Below the pieces are notes generated by a model. That model was not told the DNA's origin and ran no database searches. It saw nothing but the letters and a program-made list of their open reading frames with translations. A stretch of 64,000 nucleotides of DNA from Stutzerimonas stutzeri (GTDB lineage Bacteria; Pseudomonadota; Gammaproteobacteria; Pseudomonadales; Pseudomonadaceae), in the NCBI RefSeq assembly GCF_024451105.1, contig NZ_JANGEY010000004.1, positions 62,001-126,000 of the forward strand, in the 5' to 3' direction. Both the position numbers and the translations under genes were made by a program. This document shows positions 34,800 through 43,737 of the stretch, piece by piece; position 1 is the stretch's first letter; every line of letters starts with the position of its first letter.

Positions 34800-35036
34800 A
34801 TGAAACTGACTGTCTATGGCTCCGGCTGCGCCAAGTGCCAGCAACTGGCCACCAACGCGGAAACCGCCGCCCGCCGCCTCGGCCTCGACTTCAGCGTCGA
34901 GAAGGTCACCGACGTCAACGCGATCATCGACGCCGGGGTCCTGCGCACCCCGGCGCTGGCGGTGGACGACGAGCTCCTCGTCGAGGGCAAGGTGCCGAGC
35001 AGCAACGAGCTGGAAGCGCAGCTGCAGGGACGCTGA
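34800..35036 (+). CDS. Small thioredoxin-like protein (redox-active disulfide protein)
   Basis: A 78-residue glutaredoxin/thioredoxin-fold protein with a CxxC active site (YGSGCAKCQQLATNAE) and the cis-Pro loop LRTPALAVDDELLVEGKVP. It starts 12 bases after the permease stop with GAGGG upstream. Members of this family are commonly paired with DUF318 permeases; it may keep the permease's cysteine pair reduced or hand over thiol-bound arsenic (inference). Confidence 0.88.
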   Translation: MKLTVYGSGCAKCQQLATNAETAARRLGLDFSVEKVTDVNAIIDAGVLRTPALAVDDELLVEGKVPSSNELEAQLQGR

Positions 35037-35132
35037 GCGACGCCCTCTCTCCACCGACGCGGCCGGGCAGGCCCGGCCCGCAGCCAGCGATGTCGGGGAG
35101 GAGTGGCCGAAGCACAGCCGGGGACAGCCGCC

Positions 35133-36323
35133 ATGCCCAAGTCCGATACGCCCACCCTCCTGTTCGGCGCCTTCGACCGACACAACTTCGGCGACCTGCT
35201 GTTCCCGCACCTGGTCGCGGCGCTGCTGCCGGATCGGCGGCTGCGGTTCGCCGGACTGGCCGGCCGCGACCTGCGCCCGTGGGGCGGCCATCGGGTCGAG
35301 CCGCTCGCCGCCCTGGCCGAGCGCTGGCGCGGCCAGCCCGTCGACCTCCTGCACGTCGGCGGCGAACTGCTGACCTGCGATGCCTGGGAGGCGGCAGTGA
35401 TGCTGCTGCCACGCAACCGCGCGCCGACCACCGTGGCACGTTTCGACGGCAAGCCACTGGAGCGCCTGGACTGGGCACGGCAACAGCTGGGTCTCCCTGA
35501 CCTGGCGCCCTACGTGGCGGGGCGTACGCTGTTCCCGCAGGCGCGGCTGCTGTTCAACGCGGTCGGCGGCATGGATCTGGACACCCGCGATGCGGCGCTG
35601 CGCACCGAGGTACTGGACAAGCTGCGTGCCGCCGACGCACTCGGCGTGCGCGACCTGCGGACCCTGAGACTGCTGGAGACGGCCGGCATCCAGGCGCGTC
35701 TGCTGCCCGATCCGGCGGTGCTGGTCCGCAAACTGTACGCCGCGCGGATCGCCCGCCACGCCGCGCTAGGCGAGATCGCCCGCCTGCGCCAGACCTTCCC
35801 CACCGGCTACCTGGCGGTGCAGTTCAGCGCCGAGTTCGGCGACGACGCCAGCCTGGCGACCATCGCCGCGCAGCTCGAGGTCGCCGCACGGGCGCACCGC
35901 CTGGGCGTGGTCTTCTTCCGCGCCGGCGCCGCGCCCTGGCACGACGATCTGGACTGCTATCGACGCACCGCCGCGCGCATGGCCACGCCGACCCGCATCG
36001 TCGCCTCGCTGAACCTCTGGGACATCTGCGCGCTGCTCGCCCACAGCCACGGCTTCCTCGGCAGCAGCCTGCACGGGCGGATCGTCGCCACGGCCTACGC
36101 CCTGCCGCGCCTCAGCCTGCATGGCGACGCCCCCGGCAAGGCGGCCGCCTACGCCGGCACCTGGGAAGCGGCCGACCTGCCGATCGGTGTGGCACCAGGG
36201 GACATCGCCCAGGGCCTCGCGGCAGCACTGGGCGCCGACCGCGCAACGCTGGGCCGGCTGGCCGAGCAGCTGGTCGCCGACTATCGCCTGGGCTTCGCGG
36301 CCATCCGGACCGGACTCAGCTGA
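35133..36323 (+). CDS. Polysaccharide pyruvyl transferase family protein
   Basis: A 396-residue protein of the polysaccharide pyruvyl transferase superfamily, which adds ketal pyruvate to sugar residues using PEP. The N-terminal TLLFGAFDRHNFGDLLFPHL and the C-terminal HSHGFLGSSLHGRIVATAYA (the conserved SLHGxI block) are the family's best-kept motifs. The start at ATG 35133 is preferred over a GTG at 35103 whose GGGGAGGA lies too close. No glycan gene is adjacent, so the acceptor is unknown. It is probably unrelated to the ars genes upstream. Confidence 0.8.
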   Translation: MPKSDTPTLLFGAFDRHNFGDLLFPHLVAALLPDRRLRFAGLAGRDLRPWGGHRVEPLAALAERWRGQPVDLLHVGGELLTCDAWEAAVMLLPRNRAPTTVARFDGKPLERLDWARQQLGLPDLAPYVAGRTLFPQARLLFNAVGGMDLDTRDAALRTEVLDKLRAADALGVRDLRTLRLLETAGIQARLLPDPAVLVRKLYAARIARHAALGEIARLRQTFPTGYLAVQFSAEFGDDASLATIAAQLEVAARAHRLGVVFFRAGAAPWHDDLDCYRRTAARMATPTRIVASLNLWDICALLAHSHGFLGSSLHGRIVATAYALPRLSLHGDAPGKAAAYAGTWEAADLPIGVAPGDIAQGLAAALGADRATLGRLAEQLVADYRLGFAAIRTGLS

Positions 36324-36459
36324 ACCGACCAGACACGACCCGCCTTGCACCACGACGGCGCACAACTCCTCGAAGATCCGCCTCAAAGCGGTGCCGCCGC
36401 CGGTCGCCCGGATCGGATCACCGCGCCACGCCCCCCGAAATCACTGGCCTCGGCATAAC

Positions 36460-36475
36460 TGGCACGCAACCTGCT
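36460..36475 (+). promoter_or_regulatory. Sigma54 (RpoN) promoter of the nirBD operon
   Basis: TGGCACG-N4-CTGCT, with GG and GC of the -24/-12 elements 10 bases apart, close to consensus TGGCACG-N4-TTGCW. Transcription would begin near 36487, about 140 bases before nirB. It indicates nitrogen control through an NtrC-type activator. No enhancer site was identified with confidence. Confidence 0.75.
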
Positions 36476-36505
36476 AGTAATACATCGACAATTCATCGAG
36501 CGTCA

Positions 36506-36590
36506 CCCTCAACGGCGAGGGGCGCGCTCCCCGAGCGACTCGGGATCCGGACAAAGGCGTCCTGCTGGCAACGGCAGGACGCCTTTTTTG
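36506..36590 (+). promoter_or_regulatory. nirB leader: hairpins and intrinsic terminator (attenuator)
   Basis: Between the sigma54 promoter and nirB are three stems: CCCTC/GAGGG with hexaloop AACGGC (36506-36521), CCCGAG/CTCGGG (36530-36544), and a strong stem GGCGTCCTGC/GCAGGACGCC followed by six Ts (36553-36589). The hexaloop has A at position 1 and G at 4, as in ANTAR-protein targets such as NasR/NasT. In other Pseudomonadaceae NasT prevents termination in the nir leader when nitrate is present. The second stem has no hexaloop, so the usual double-hexaloop target is only half met. The rest of 36324-36627 holds no gene. Confidence 0.65.
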
Positions 36591-36627
36591 TTTTTCGCAG
36601 GTCGGTTTCCGCGATGGGAGAGAAACC

Positions 36628-39078
36628 ATGAACAAGCTCAAGCTGGTGATGGTCGGCAATGGCATGGCCGGGGTGCGGACCCTGGAGGAGCTGCTCAAGC
36701 TCGCGCCGGACATGTACGACATCACCGTGTTCGGCGCCGAGCCGCACCCCAACTACAACCGCATCCTGCTCTCCCCCGTGCTGGCCGGCGAACAGACCTT
36801 CGAGGAGATCATTCTCAACGACCTCGACTGGTACAGGGACAACGGCATCGACCTGCGCCTGGGCTGCAAGGTGGTCGACATCGACCGCCACGCACACAAG
36901 GTGATCGCCGAGGACGGCAGCGAACTGCACTACGACCGCCTGCTCATCGCCACCGGCTCCAACCCGTTCATCCTGCCGATCCCCGGCAAGGACCTGACCG
37001 GGGTGATCGGCTACCGCGACATCGCCGACACCGTGACCATGATGGAGACCGCCAAGACCCACAGGCACGCGCTGGTGATCGGCGGCGGCCTGCTCGGCCT
37101 GGAAGCGGCCAACGGCCTCAAGCTGCGCGGCATGGAGGTGACCGTGGTGCACCTCGGCGACTGGCTGCTCGAGCGCCAGCTGGACAAGACCGCCGGCCAG
37201 CTGCTGCAGAGCGCCCTGGAGGCCCGCGGCATCCACTTCCGCCTGAACACCCAGACCGCCGCTCTGCTCGACGACGGCGACGGCCGGGTGTGCGCCGCCC
37301 AGTTCGCTAACGGCGAGGTGATCCCCGCCGACCTGGTGGTGATGGCCGCCGGCATCCGCCCCAACACCGAGCTGGCCGAGCGCGCCGGCCTGCCGTGCAA
37401 CCGCGGCATCCTGGTCGACGACACCCTGCAGACCTTCGACCCGCGCATCTACTCGGTCGGCGAGTGCGCCAACCACCGCGGCATCGCCTACGGCCTGGTC
37501 GCCCCGCTGTTCGAGCAGGCCAAGGTCTGTGCCAACCACCTGGCCCAGCTCGGCTTCGCCCGCTACGAGGGCTCGGTGACTTCCACCAAGCTCAAGGTCA
37601 CCGGCATCGACCTGTTCTCCGCCGGCGACTTCATGGGCGCGGACGGCACCGAGACCATCACCCTCTCCGACCCCATCGGCGGCGTGTACAAGAAGCTGGT
37701 GATCCGGGACGACGTGCTGGTCGGCGCCTGCCTGTACGGCGATACCGCCGACGGCAGCTGGTACTTCCGGCAGATCCGCGAGAGCCACAACGTCGCCGAA
37801 ATCCGCGACCACCTGATGTTCGGCGAGAACGCCCTCGGCGACGCCGGTCACCAGGGCCAGGACAAGGCCGCGGCCATGCCCGACGACATGGAAGTGTGCG
37901 GCTGCAACGGCGTGTGCAAGGGCAGCATCGTCAAGGCCATCCAGGAGCACGGCCTGTTCAGCCTCGACGAGGTGAAGAAGCACACCAAGGCGGCCAGCTC
38001 CTGCGGCTCGTGCACCGGCCTGGTCGAGCAGATCCTGATCAACACCGTCGGCGGCGCCGCCGACGTCAAGCCCAAGAGCGAGAAGCCGGTGTGCGGCTGC
38101 ACCGACTATAACCACGGCCAGGTGCGCAAGGTCATCCGCGAGCAGCACCTGACCTCGCTGGCCGACACCATGGCCTTCATGGAGTGGCGCACCCCCAACG
38201 GCTGCGCCACCTGCCGCCCGGCGCTCAACTACTACCTGATCTCCACCTGGCCGGGCGAGGCCAAGGACGATCCGCAGTCGCGCCTGATCAACGAGCGCTC
38301 GCACGCCAACATCCAGAAGGACGGCACCTATTCGGTGGTGCCGCGCATGTGGGGCGGGGTGACCAACCCGTCCGAGCTGCGCCGCATCGCCGACGTCGCC
38401 GACAAGTACCAGATCCCGATGGTCAAGGTCACCGGCGGCCAGCGCATCGACCTGCTCGGGGTGAAGAAGGAGGACCTGCCGGGCGTGTGGAAGGACCTCG
38501 ACATGCCTTCCGGCCACGCCTACGGCAAGTCCATCCGCACCGTGAAGACCTGCGTCGGCTCCGAGTTCTGCCGCTTCGGCACGCAGAACTCGACGCAGAT
38601 GGGCATCGACCTGGAGCACGCGCTGTTCGGCATGTGGTCGCCGCACAAGGTCAAGCTGGCGGTCTCCGGCTGCCCGCGCAACTGCGCCGAATCGGGCATC
38701 AAGGACGTCGGCATCATCGGCGTGGATTCCGGCTGGGAGCTGTACGTCGGCGGCAACGGCGGCATCAAGACCGAGGCCGGCGAGTTCTTCGTCAAGGTCA
38801 GGAGCGCCGAGGAGGTCATGGAATACAGCCTGGCCTTCCTCCAGCTGTACCGCGAGGAGGCCTTCTACCTGGAGCGCACCGTGCACTACATGCACCGCGT
38901 CGGCCTCGAGCACATCAAGAAGATCGTCCTGGAGGACGAGGCACGCCGCAAGGAACTGCACCAGCGCCTGCTGTTCGCCCTGTCCTTCGAGCAGGACCCG
39001 TGGAAGCAGCAGATCGAGACCCCGGCGCTGAAGAAGGAGTTCGAGCGCATCCCGGTCAAGGTGATGGAACCCGCCTGA
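36628..39078 (+). CDS. nirB: Assimilatory nitrite reductase, large subunit
   Basis: An 816-residue cytoplasmic NAD(P)H enzyme that reduces nitrite to ammonium. FAD fold near the N-terminus (VMVGNGMAGVRTLEELL), NAD(P)H fold (ALVIGGGLLGLEAANGLKL), BFD-like [2Fe-2S] region (VCGCNGVCKGS and SSCGSCTGL), a second Cys set (GCATCRPALNYY), then the sulfite/nitrite reductase repeats with siroheme-[4Fe-4S] ligands in TCVGSEFCRFGTQNS and SGCPRNCAESGIKD. It is followed by nirD, nasA and cobA, which makes the siroheme precursor. Expression is probably sigma54-dependent with a leader attenuator. Confidence 0.97.
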   Translation: MNKLKLVMVGNGMAGVRTLEELLKLAPDMYDITVFGAEPHPNYNRILLSPVLAGEQTFEEIILNDLDWYRDNGIDLRLGCKVVDIDRHAHKVIAEDGSELHYDRLLIATGSNPFILPIPGKDLTGVIGYRDIADTVTMMETAKTHRHALVIGGGLLGLEAANGLKLRGMEVTVVHLGDWLLERQLDKTAGQLLQSALEARGIHFRLNTQTAALLDDGDGRVCAAQFANGEVIPADLVVMAAGIRPNTELAERAGLPCNRGILVDDTLQTFDPRIYSVGECANHRGIAYGLVAPLFEQAKVCANHLAQLGFARYEGSVTSTKLKVTGIDLFSAGDFMGADGTETITLSDPIGGVYKKLVIRDDVLVGACLYGDTADGSWYFRQIRESHNVAEIRDHLMFGENALGDAGHQGQDKAAAMPDDMEVCGCNGVCKGSIVKAIQEHGLFSLDEVKKHTKAASSCGSCTGLVEQILINTVGGAADVKPKSEKPVCGCTDYNHGQVRKVIREQHLTSLADTMAFMEWRTPNGCATCRPALNYYLISTWPGEAKDDPQSRLINERSHANIQKDGTYSVVPRMWGGVTNPSELRRIADVADKYQIPMVKVTGGQRIDLLGVKKEDLPGVWKDLDMPSGHAYGKSIRTVKTCVGSEFCRFGTQNSTQMGIDLEHALFGMWSPHKVKLAVSGCPRNCAESGIKDVGIIGVDSGWELYVGGNGGIKTEAGEFFVKVRSAEEVMEYSLAFLQLYREEAFYLERTVHYMHRVGLEHIKKIVLEDEARRKELHQRLLFALSFEQDPWKQQIETPALKKEFERIPVKVMEPA

Positions 39079-39192
39079 CCCCGCCTGCCAGGGGCTGGTC
39101 CTGCCGGTCGGCGTCCAGGAAAACGCCCACCGGCAGGACCGGCACCTGCCACCCACGCCGCGAGCGACCGCATGAGATTGAGGAGAAACGAC

Positions 39193-39519
39193 ATGAACTG
39201 GCTGGATATCTGCGCCCTGGAAGAGATCAACGTGCTCGGCGCGCGCATCGTCGCCGGGCCCAGGGGCGACATCGCCATCTTCCGCACCGAGAGCGACGAG
39301 GTGTTCGCCCTCGACGACCGTTGCCCGCACAAGGGCGGCCCGCTGTCCCAGGGGCTGATCTACGGCAAGCGCGTCGCCTGCCCGCTGCACAACTGGCAGA
39401 TCGACCTGGAAAGCGGCGAGGCCCTGGAGCCGGACGTCGGCTGCTCGCACAAGTACCCGGTCAAGGTCGAGGGCGGCCGCGTGCTGCTGGCGCTGAAGAC
39501 CCTGCAGGACTGCGCCTGA
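39193..39519 (+). CDS. nirD: Nitrite reductase small subunit (Rieske-like)
   Basis: A 108-residue Rieske-type subunit of the assimilatory nitrite reductase. It keeps the full [2Fe-2S] ligand pattern, C-P-H (RCPHKGGPLS) and C-x2-H (ACPLHNWQID). The start MNWLDICAL at 39193 has GAGGAG upstream; the frame extends 7 codons further without family similarity. It lies 114 bases after nirB. Confidence 0.94.
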   Translation: MNWLDICALEEINVLGARIVAGPRGDIAIFRTESDEVFALDDRCPHKGGPLSQGLIYGKRVACPLHNWQIDLESGEALEPDVGCSHKYPVKVEGGRVLLALKTLQDCA

Positions 39520-39539
39520 GCCGCCACCTCGAGACAAAT

Positions 39540-39634
39540 CGTAGGGTGGATGGCCACCCCGTGGAAAACCGCGCAGCGTTTTCCTCCAGAGACACCCCGA
39601 AACGGTGGACAAACAGAGCATTGTCCACCCTACG
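39540..39634. repeat. Inverted repeat CGTAGGGTGGA ... TCCACCCTACG
   Basis: Perfect 11-base arms at 39540-39550 and 39624-39634 with smaller palindromes between them, including GTGGAAAACCGCGCAGCGTTTTCC. This is the kind of dispersed palindrome common between Pseudomonas genes. It sits between nirD and nasA. Confidence 0.75.
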
Positions 39635-39650
39635 ACACGGAGCGACTGCC

Positions 39651-42353
39651 ATGACCCGGCCGACCCGGACCACCGCCTCCACCTGCTGCTACTGCGGCGT
39701 CGGCTGCGGCGTGCTGATCGAGCACGACGGCGAGACGATCCACGGCGTGGCCGGCGACCCGGCGCACCCGGCCAACTACGGCCGCCTGTGCAGCAAGGGC
39801 TCGACCCTGCACCTGACCGGCGACCTGGCCGCCCGCGCCCTGCACCCCGAGCTGCGCCTGGGCAAGGCTCTGGCGCGCACCCGCAGCGACTGGGACAGCG
39901 CCCTCGACCACGCCGCCCACGTGTTCGCCGAGACCATCCGCGCGCACGGCCCGGACAGCGTGGCCTTCTACATCTCCGGCCAGCTGCTGACCGAGGACTA
40001 CTACGCCTTCAACAAGCTGGCCAGGGCACTGGTGGGCACCAACAACATCGACAGCAACTCGCGGCTGTGCATGTCCTCGGCGGTGGTCGGCTACAAGCGC
40101 AGCCTCGGTGCCGACGCCCCGCCCTGCTCCTATGAGGACATCGAGCAGAGCGACTGCCTGCTGATCGCCGGCAGCAACATGGCCTACGCCCACCCGGTGC
40201 TGTTCCGCCGCCTGGAAGCGGCCAAGGCTGCGCGCCCGCAGATGAAGATCATCGTGGTCGACCCGCGGCGCACCGACACCTGCGAACTGGCCGACCTGCA
40301 CCTGGCGATCCTGCCCGGCACCGATGTGGCACTGTGCCACGGCATCCTGCACATCCTGCTGTGGGAAGGCTGGATAGACCGCGCCTTCATCGACGCCCAC
40401 ACCGAAGGCTTCGACGCCCTGAAGAAGCTGGTGCGCGACTACAGCCCGGCGGTGGTGGCCGACATCTGCGGCATCTCCGTGGAAAACCTGCAACTGTGCG
40501 CCGAACTGATCGGCCAGACGCCGTCGTTCCTCTCCCTGTGGTGCATGGGCCTCAACCAGTCGAGCAGCGGCAGCGCCAAGAACAGTGCGCTGATCAACCT
40601 GCACCTGGCCACCGGGCAGATCGGCAAGCCGGGCGCCGGCCCCTTCTCGCTGACCGGCCAGCCCAACGCCATGGGCGGCCGCGAGACCGGCAGCCTGGCC
40701 AACCTGCTGCCCGGCCACCGCGAGGCCGGCAACGCCGGACACCGCGCCGAGGTCGCCGGCTACTGGGGCGTCGACGCCCTGCCGGAGGCGCCCGGCCTGA
40801 GCGCCGTCGAGCTGTTCGAGGCGGTCAGGGTCGGCAAGGTCAAGGCGCTGTGGATCGCCTGCACCAACCCGGCGCAGTCGATGCCCGACCAGCAGAAGAT
40901 CCACGAGGCCCTGAGCAACTGCCCGTTCGTGGTGGTCCAGGAGGCCTACGCGACCACCGAGACCTGCCGCTACGCCGACCTTTTGCTGCCCGCCGCCGGC
41001 TGGGGCGAGAAGGAAGGCTCGGTGACCAATTCCGAGCGCCGCGTCAGCCACGTGCGCCGCGCGGTGCCGGCACCGGGCGAGGCGCGCGCCGACTGGGCGA
41101 TCACCTGCGACTTCGCCCGCCGCCTGGAACAGCGCCTGCGCCCCGGCCAGCCGAGCCTGTTCGACTTCGCCAGCCCGGCCGCACTATTCGAGGAGTACAA
41201 GCAGCTCACCGCCGGCCGCGACCTCGACCTGTCCGGCCTCAGCCATGCGCTGCTCGACGACCTCGGCCCGCAGCAGTGGCCGTTCCCGGCCGGGGCCATC
41301 GCCGGCACGCCGCGCCTGTATGCCGACGGCGTGTTCCCCACTCCCAGCGGCCGTGCCCGCTTCCTGGCCGATCCCTATCGCGCGCCGCAGGAGCAGCGCG
41401 AGGCACGCTATCCGCTTACCCTCAACACCGGCCGCCTGCGCGACCAGTGGCACGGCATGAGCCGCACCGGCACCGTCGCCCGCCTGTTCGGCCACGTCGA
41501 GGAGGCCGCGCTCAGCCTGCACCCGGACGAGCTGCGCCGCCGCCGTCTGGCCAGCGGCGAGCTGGTCAGGCTGCGCAGCCGTCGCGGTGCGCTGATCGTG
41601 CCGGTGCAGGCCGACGAGGGCGTGCGCCCCGGCCAGGCCTTCCTGCCGATGCACTGGGGCGACCGCTTCCTCAAGGGCCTGGGCACCAACGTGCTGACCC
41701 TGCCGGCCTACGACCCGCTGTCCAAGCAGCCGGAACTCAAGCACGCCGGCGTCGAGGTGGACAAGGTCGAGCTGCCCTGGCAGCTGTTCGCCCTGATCGA
41801 GGGCGACGTGCAGCGGCGCTTCGCCGAACTGCGCCCGCTGCTCGAGGACTTCGCCTACGCCAGCCTGACCCTCGCCGGCCGCGAGCGCCCGGCGCTGCTG
41901 GTCAAGGCCGCCAGCGCCGCTGCCCCGGAGGCCGCCCTGCTGGCGCAGATCGACACCCTGCTCGGCCTCGCCGATGGCCCGGTGCTGGCCTACGACGACC
42001 CGCGGCGCACCGTCGGCAAGCGCGTGCGCATCGAGGACGGGCGCATCGTCGCCATCCGCCTGGCCGGCGAGACCGCCGCCCGCGACTGGCTGAAGGCGCT
42101 GTGGGAGGACGGCAAGGCCGACGCCGAGCTGCGCCGCTGGCTGCTCGCCCCGCTGAGCACACCGCCGGGCAACGCCGGGGCGTGCAAGGGCAAGACGCTG
42201 TGCAGCTGCATGAACGTCAGCGAAGCGGCGATCCAGGGCGGCATCGCCCGCGGCCTCGACCTCGACGGCCTCAAGCAGGAACTCCGGTGCGGCACCAGCT
42301 GCGGCTCCTGCGTGCCGGAGATCAAGCGGCTGCTGGCCAAGGCCCCGGTCTGA
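39651..42353 (+). CDS. nasA: Assimilatory nitrate reductase, catalytic subunit
   Basis: A 900-residue molybdopterin enzyme reducing nitrate to nitrite for assimilation. The N-terminal [4Fe-4S] motif is CCYCGVGCGVLIEHDG with the fourth Cys in GRLCSKGS. Mo-bis-MGD motifs follow (NIDSNSRLCMSSAVVGYKRS and GQPNAMGGRETGSLANLLPG). The C-terminus carries a BFD-like [2Fe-2S] domain (LCSCMNVSEAAIQGG and CGTSCGSCVPEIKRLL), typical of NasA and absent from respiratory NapA. No twin-arginine signal, so it is cytoplasmic. It stands between nirD and cobA in the assimilation cluster. Confidence 0.96.
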   Translation: MTRPTRTTASTCCYCGVGCGVLIEHDGETIHGVAGDPAHPANYGRLCSKGSTLHLTGDLAARALHPELRLGKALARTRSDWDSALDHAAHVFAETIRAHGPDSVAFYISGQLLTEDYYAFNKLARALVGTNNIDSNSRLCMSSAVVGYKRSLGADAPPCSYEDIEQSDCLLIAGSNMAYAHPVLFRRLEAAKAARPQMKIIVVDPRRTDTCELADLHLAILPGTDVALCHGILHILLWEGWIDRAFIDAHTEGFDALKKLVRDYSPAVVADICGISVENLQLCAELIGQTPSFLSLWCMGLNQSSSGSAKNSALINLHLATGQIGKPGAGPFSLTGQPNAMGGRETGSLANLLPGHREAGNAGHRAEVAGYWGVDALPEAPGLSAVELFEAVRVGKVKALWIACTNPAQSMPDQQKIHEALSNCPFVVVQEAYATTETCRYADLLLPAAGWGEKEGSVTNSERRVSHVRRAVPAPGEARADWAITCDFARRLEQRLRPGQPSLFDFASPAALFEEYKQLTAGRDLDLSGLSHALLDDLGPQQWPFPAGAIAGTPRLYADGVFPTPSGRARFLADPYRAPQEQREARYPLTLNTGRLRDQWHGMSRTGTVARLFGHVEEAALSLHPDELRRRRLASGELVRLRSRRGALIVPVQADEGVRPGQAFLPMHWGDRFLKGLGTNVLTLPAYDPLSKQPELKHAGVEVDKVELPWQLFALIEGDVQRRFAELRPLLEDFAYASLTLAGRERPALLVKAASAAAPEAALLAQIDTLLGLADGPVLAYDDPRRTVGKRVRIEDGRIVAIRLAGETAARDWLKALWEDGKADAELRRWLLAPLSTPPGNAGACKGKTLCSCMNVSEAAIQGGIARGLDLDGLKQELRCGTSCGSCVPEIKRLLAKAPV

Positions 42354-42365
42354 AGCATTGATGAT

Positions 42366-42414
42366 GGCTCCCACGCTCCCGCGTGGGAGCCTGCGCCGGG
42401 ACGCTCCGCGTCCC
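42366..42414. repeat. Tandem palindromic REP element
   Basis: GGCTCCCACGC/GCGTGGGAGCC around TCCC (42366-42391), perfect, followed by GGGACGC/GCGTCCC around TCC (42398-42414). It is a widespread gammaproteobacterial palindrome pair and may act as a transcription boundary between nasA and cobA. Confidence 0.8.
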
Positions 42415-42476
42415 CCACGACAGAATGCCCCGCCGGCGTGGCAACGCCGGCCAGCGACACGAGAGAGGTGGTGAAC

Positions 42477-43241
42477 ATGAGCGCAAAAGTCTGGCTGATC
42501 GGTGCAGGCCCCGGCGATCCGGAACTGCTGACCCTCAAGGCGGTGCGCGCCCTCGGCGAGGCCGAGGTGGTGCTGATCGACGACCTGGTCAACCCGGCGG
42601 TGCTCGAGCACTGCCCCAAGGCCCGGGTGATCGGCGTCGGCAAGCGCGGCGGCTGCCGCTCCACCCCGCAGGCGTTCATCCACCGCCTGATGCTGCGCTA
42701 CGCCCGCCAGGGCAAGTGCGTGGCGCGCCTGAAGGGCGGCGACCCGTGCATCTTCGGCCGCGGCAGCGAGGAGGCCGACTGGCTGGCCGAGCGCGGCGTC
42801 GCCAGCGAGATCGTCAACGGCATCACCGCCGGCCTGGCCGGCGCCACCGCCTGCGGCATCCCGCTGACCCTGCGCGGCGTGGCGCGCGGCGTGACCCTGG
42901 TCACCGCCCACACCCAGGACGACAGCCGCCTCAACTGGTCGGCGCTGGCCCAGGGCGGTACCACCTTGGTGGTGTACATGGGCGTGGCCAGGCTGGCCGA
43001 CATCCGCGACGGCCTGCTGGCCGGCGGCATGCGCGCCGACATGCCGGTGGCGATGATCGAGAACGCCTCGCTGGCGCAGCAGCGCGAGTGCCGCAGCAGC
43101 CTCGGCGCCATGCAGGAGGACGCCGCCGCCTTCGCCCTGCAGAGCCCGGCGATCCTGGTGATCGGCGCGGTGGCGGCCGCACAGCGGGGCGTCATGCCGG
43201 CCGACACGGGCGCTCTGCCGCTGGCAGTCGGCATGCGCTGA
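42477..43241 (+). CDS. cobA: Uroporphyrinogen-III C-methyltransferase (SUMT)
   Basis: A 254-residue S-adenosylmethionine enzyme that methylates uroporphyrinogen III to precorrin-2, the entry to siroheme and cobalamin. Motifs: VWLIGAGPGDPELLTLKA, a substrate loop GKRGGCRSTPQ, RLKGGDPCIFGRG and GIPLTLRGVARGVTLVT. It lacks the CysG dehydrogenase/chelatase half. The ATG at 42477 follows GAGAGG. Its place after nirB/nirD/nasA fits supply of siroheme for nitrite reductase. Confidence 0.95.
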   Translation: MSAKVWLIGAGPGDPELLTLKAVRALGEAEVVLIDDLVNPAVLEHCPKARVIGVGKRGGCRSTPQAFIHRLMLRYARQGKCVARLKGGDPCIFGRGSEEADWLAERGVASEIVNGITAGLAGATACGIPLTLRGVARGVTLVTAHTQDDSRLNWSALAQGGTTLVVYMGVARLADIRDGLLAGGMRADMPVAMIENASLAQQRECRSSLGAMQEDAAAFALQSPAILVIGAVAAAQRGVMPADTGALPLAVGMR

Positions 43242-43628
43242 GCCTTCCCTTCACGGCGCCCGTGATCGGGCGCCGCACCCTCCCGGACCACGCTGTCGCT
43301 ACCTGTGGTAACATTCGCCCGCACTGCGAGCGACGCAAGGCGCTCAAGCGTGCCCGTTCCAGCGTCATCCCGACCAACGGACGAGGCGCGCCAGTCCCCT
43401 CCGCCACGACCGTGCAACCGCTCTGCCTCGGACCTCGACGGGCATCCTCGCCGCGCCCGATGACCCAGTTGGGAGCTCGGGAAACTTTCTTGTAGCGAAA
43501 ACATCCAATCTGGCGTGCATTCTGCATCTAGAGTTTCACCGGCGACCTTCGTGCGGTGCGTCAGGACCCGGGCGGCAACGCCAGACCGCACGGATAAATA
43601 CAGGCCAACAAGAACAACAGGCCCCGAA
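43242..43628. other. Intergenic region after cobA
   Basis: A 387-base gap with no convincing gene. It holds one sigma54-like pair (TGGC at 43511, GG and GC 10 bases apart) and no terminator I would call. Confidence 0.5.
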
Positions 43629-43727
43629 ATGATCAAGTTCAATAGCAAATGGCGTCAGGCCGCCGTGGCCGTGTTCGCCATCGCCCTGCTGCTGGTGCTC
43701 CCCAACCTGAGCCGCCTGATCGGCTGA
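43629..43727 (+). CDS. Possible 32-residue membrane peptide
   Basis: ATG at 43629 opens a short frame, MIKFNSKWRQ followed by the hydrophobic AAVAVFAIALLLVLPNLSRL, with a positive N-terminus and one membrane helix. A sigma54-like site lies about 100 bases upstream. The ribosome site is weak and I know no homologue by name. It converges with the transporter gene on the other strand. Confidence 0.4.
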   Translation: MIKFNSKWRQAAVAVFAIALLLVLPNLSRLIG

Positions 43728-43737
43728 AGCCCCGACT

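Noticed and set aside
36530-36544. Second ANTAR hexaloop hairpin in the nirB leader
   Set aside because: CCCGAG/CTCGGG closes on a 3-base loop (or 5 bases if opened); it cannot give a 6-base A-x-x-G loop in a stable stem.
36493-39621. 1042-residue minus-strand frame opposite nirB/nirD
   Set aside because: Shadow frame; the plus strand encodes complete NirB and NirD.
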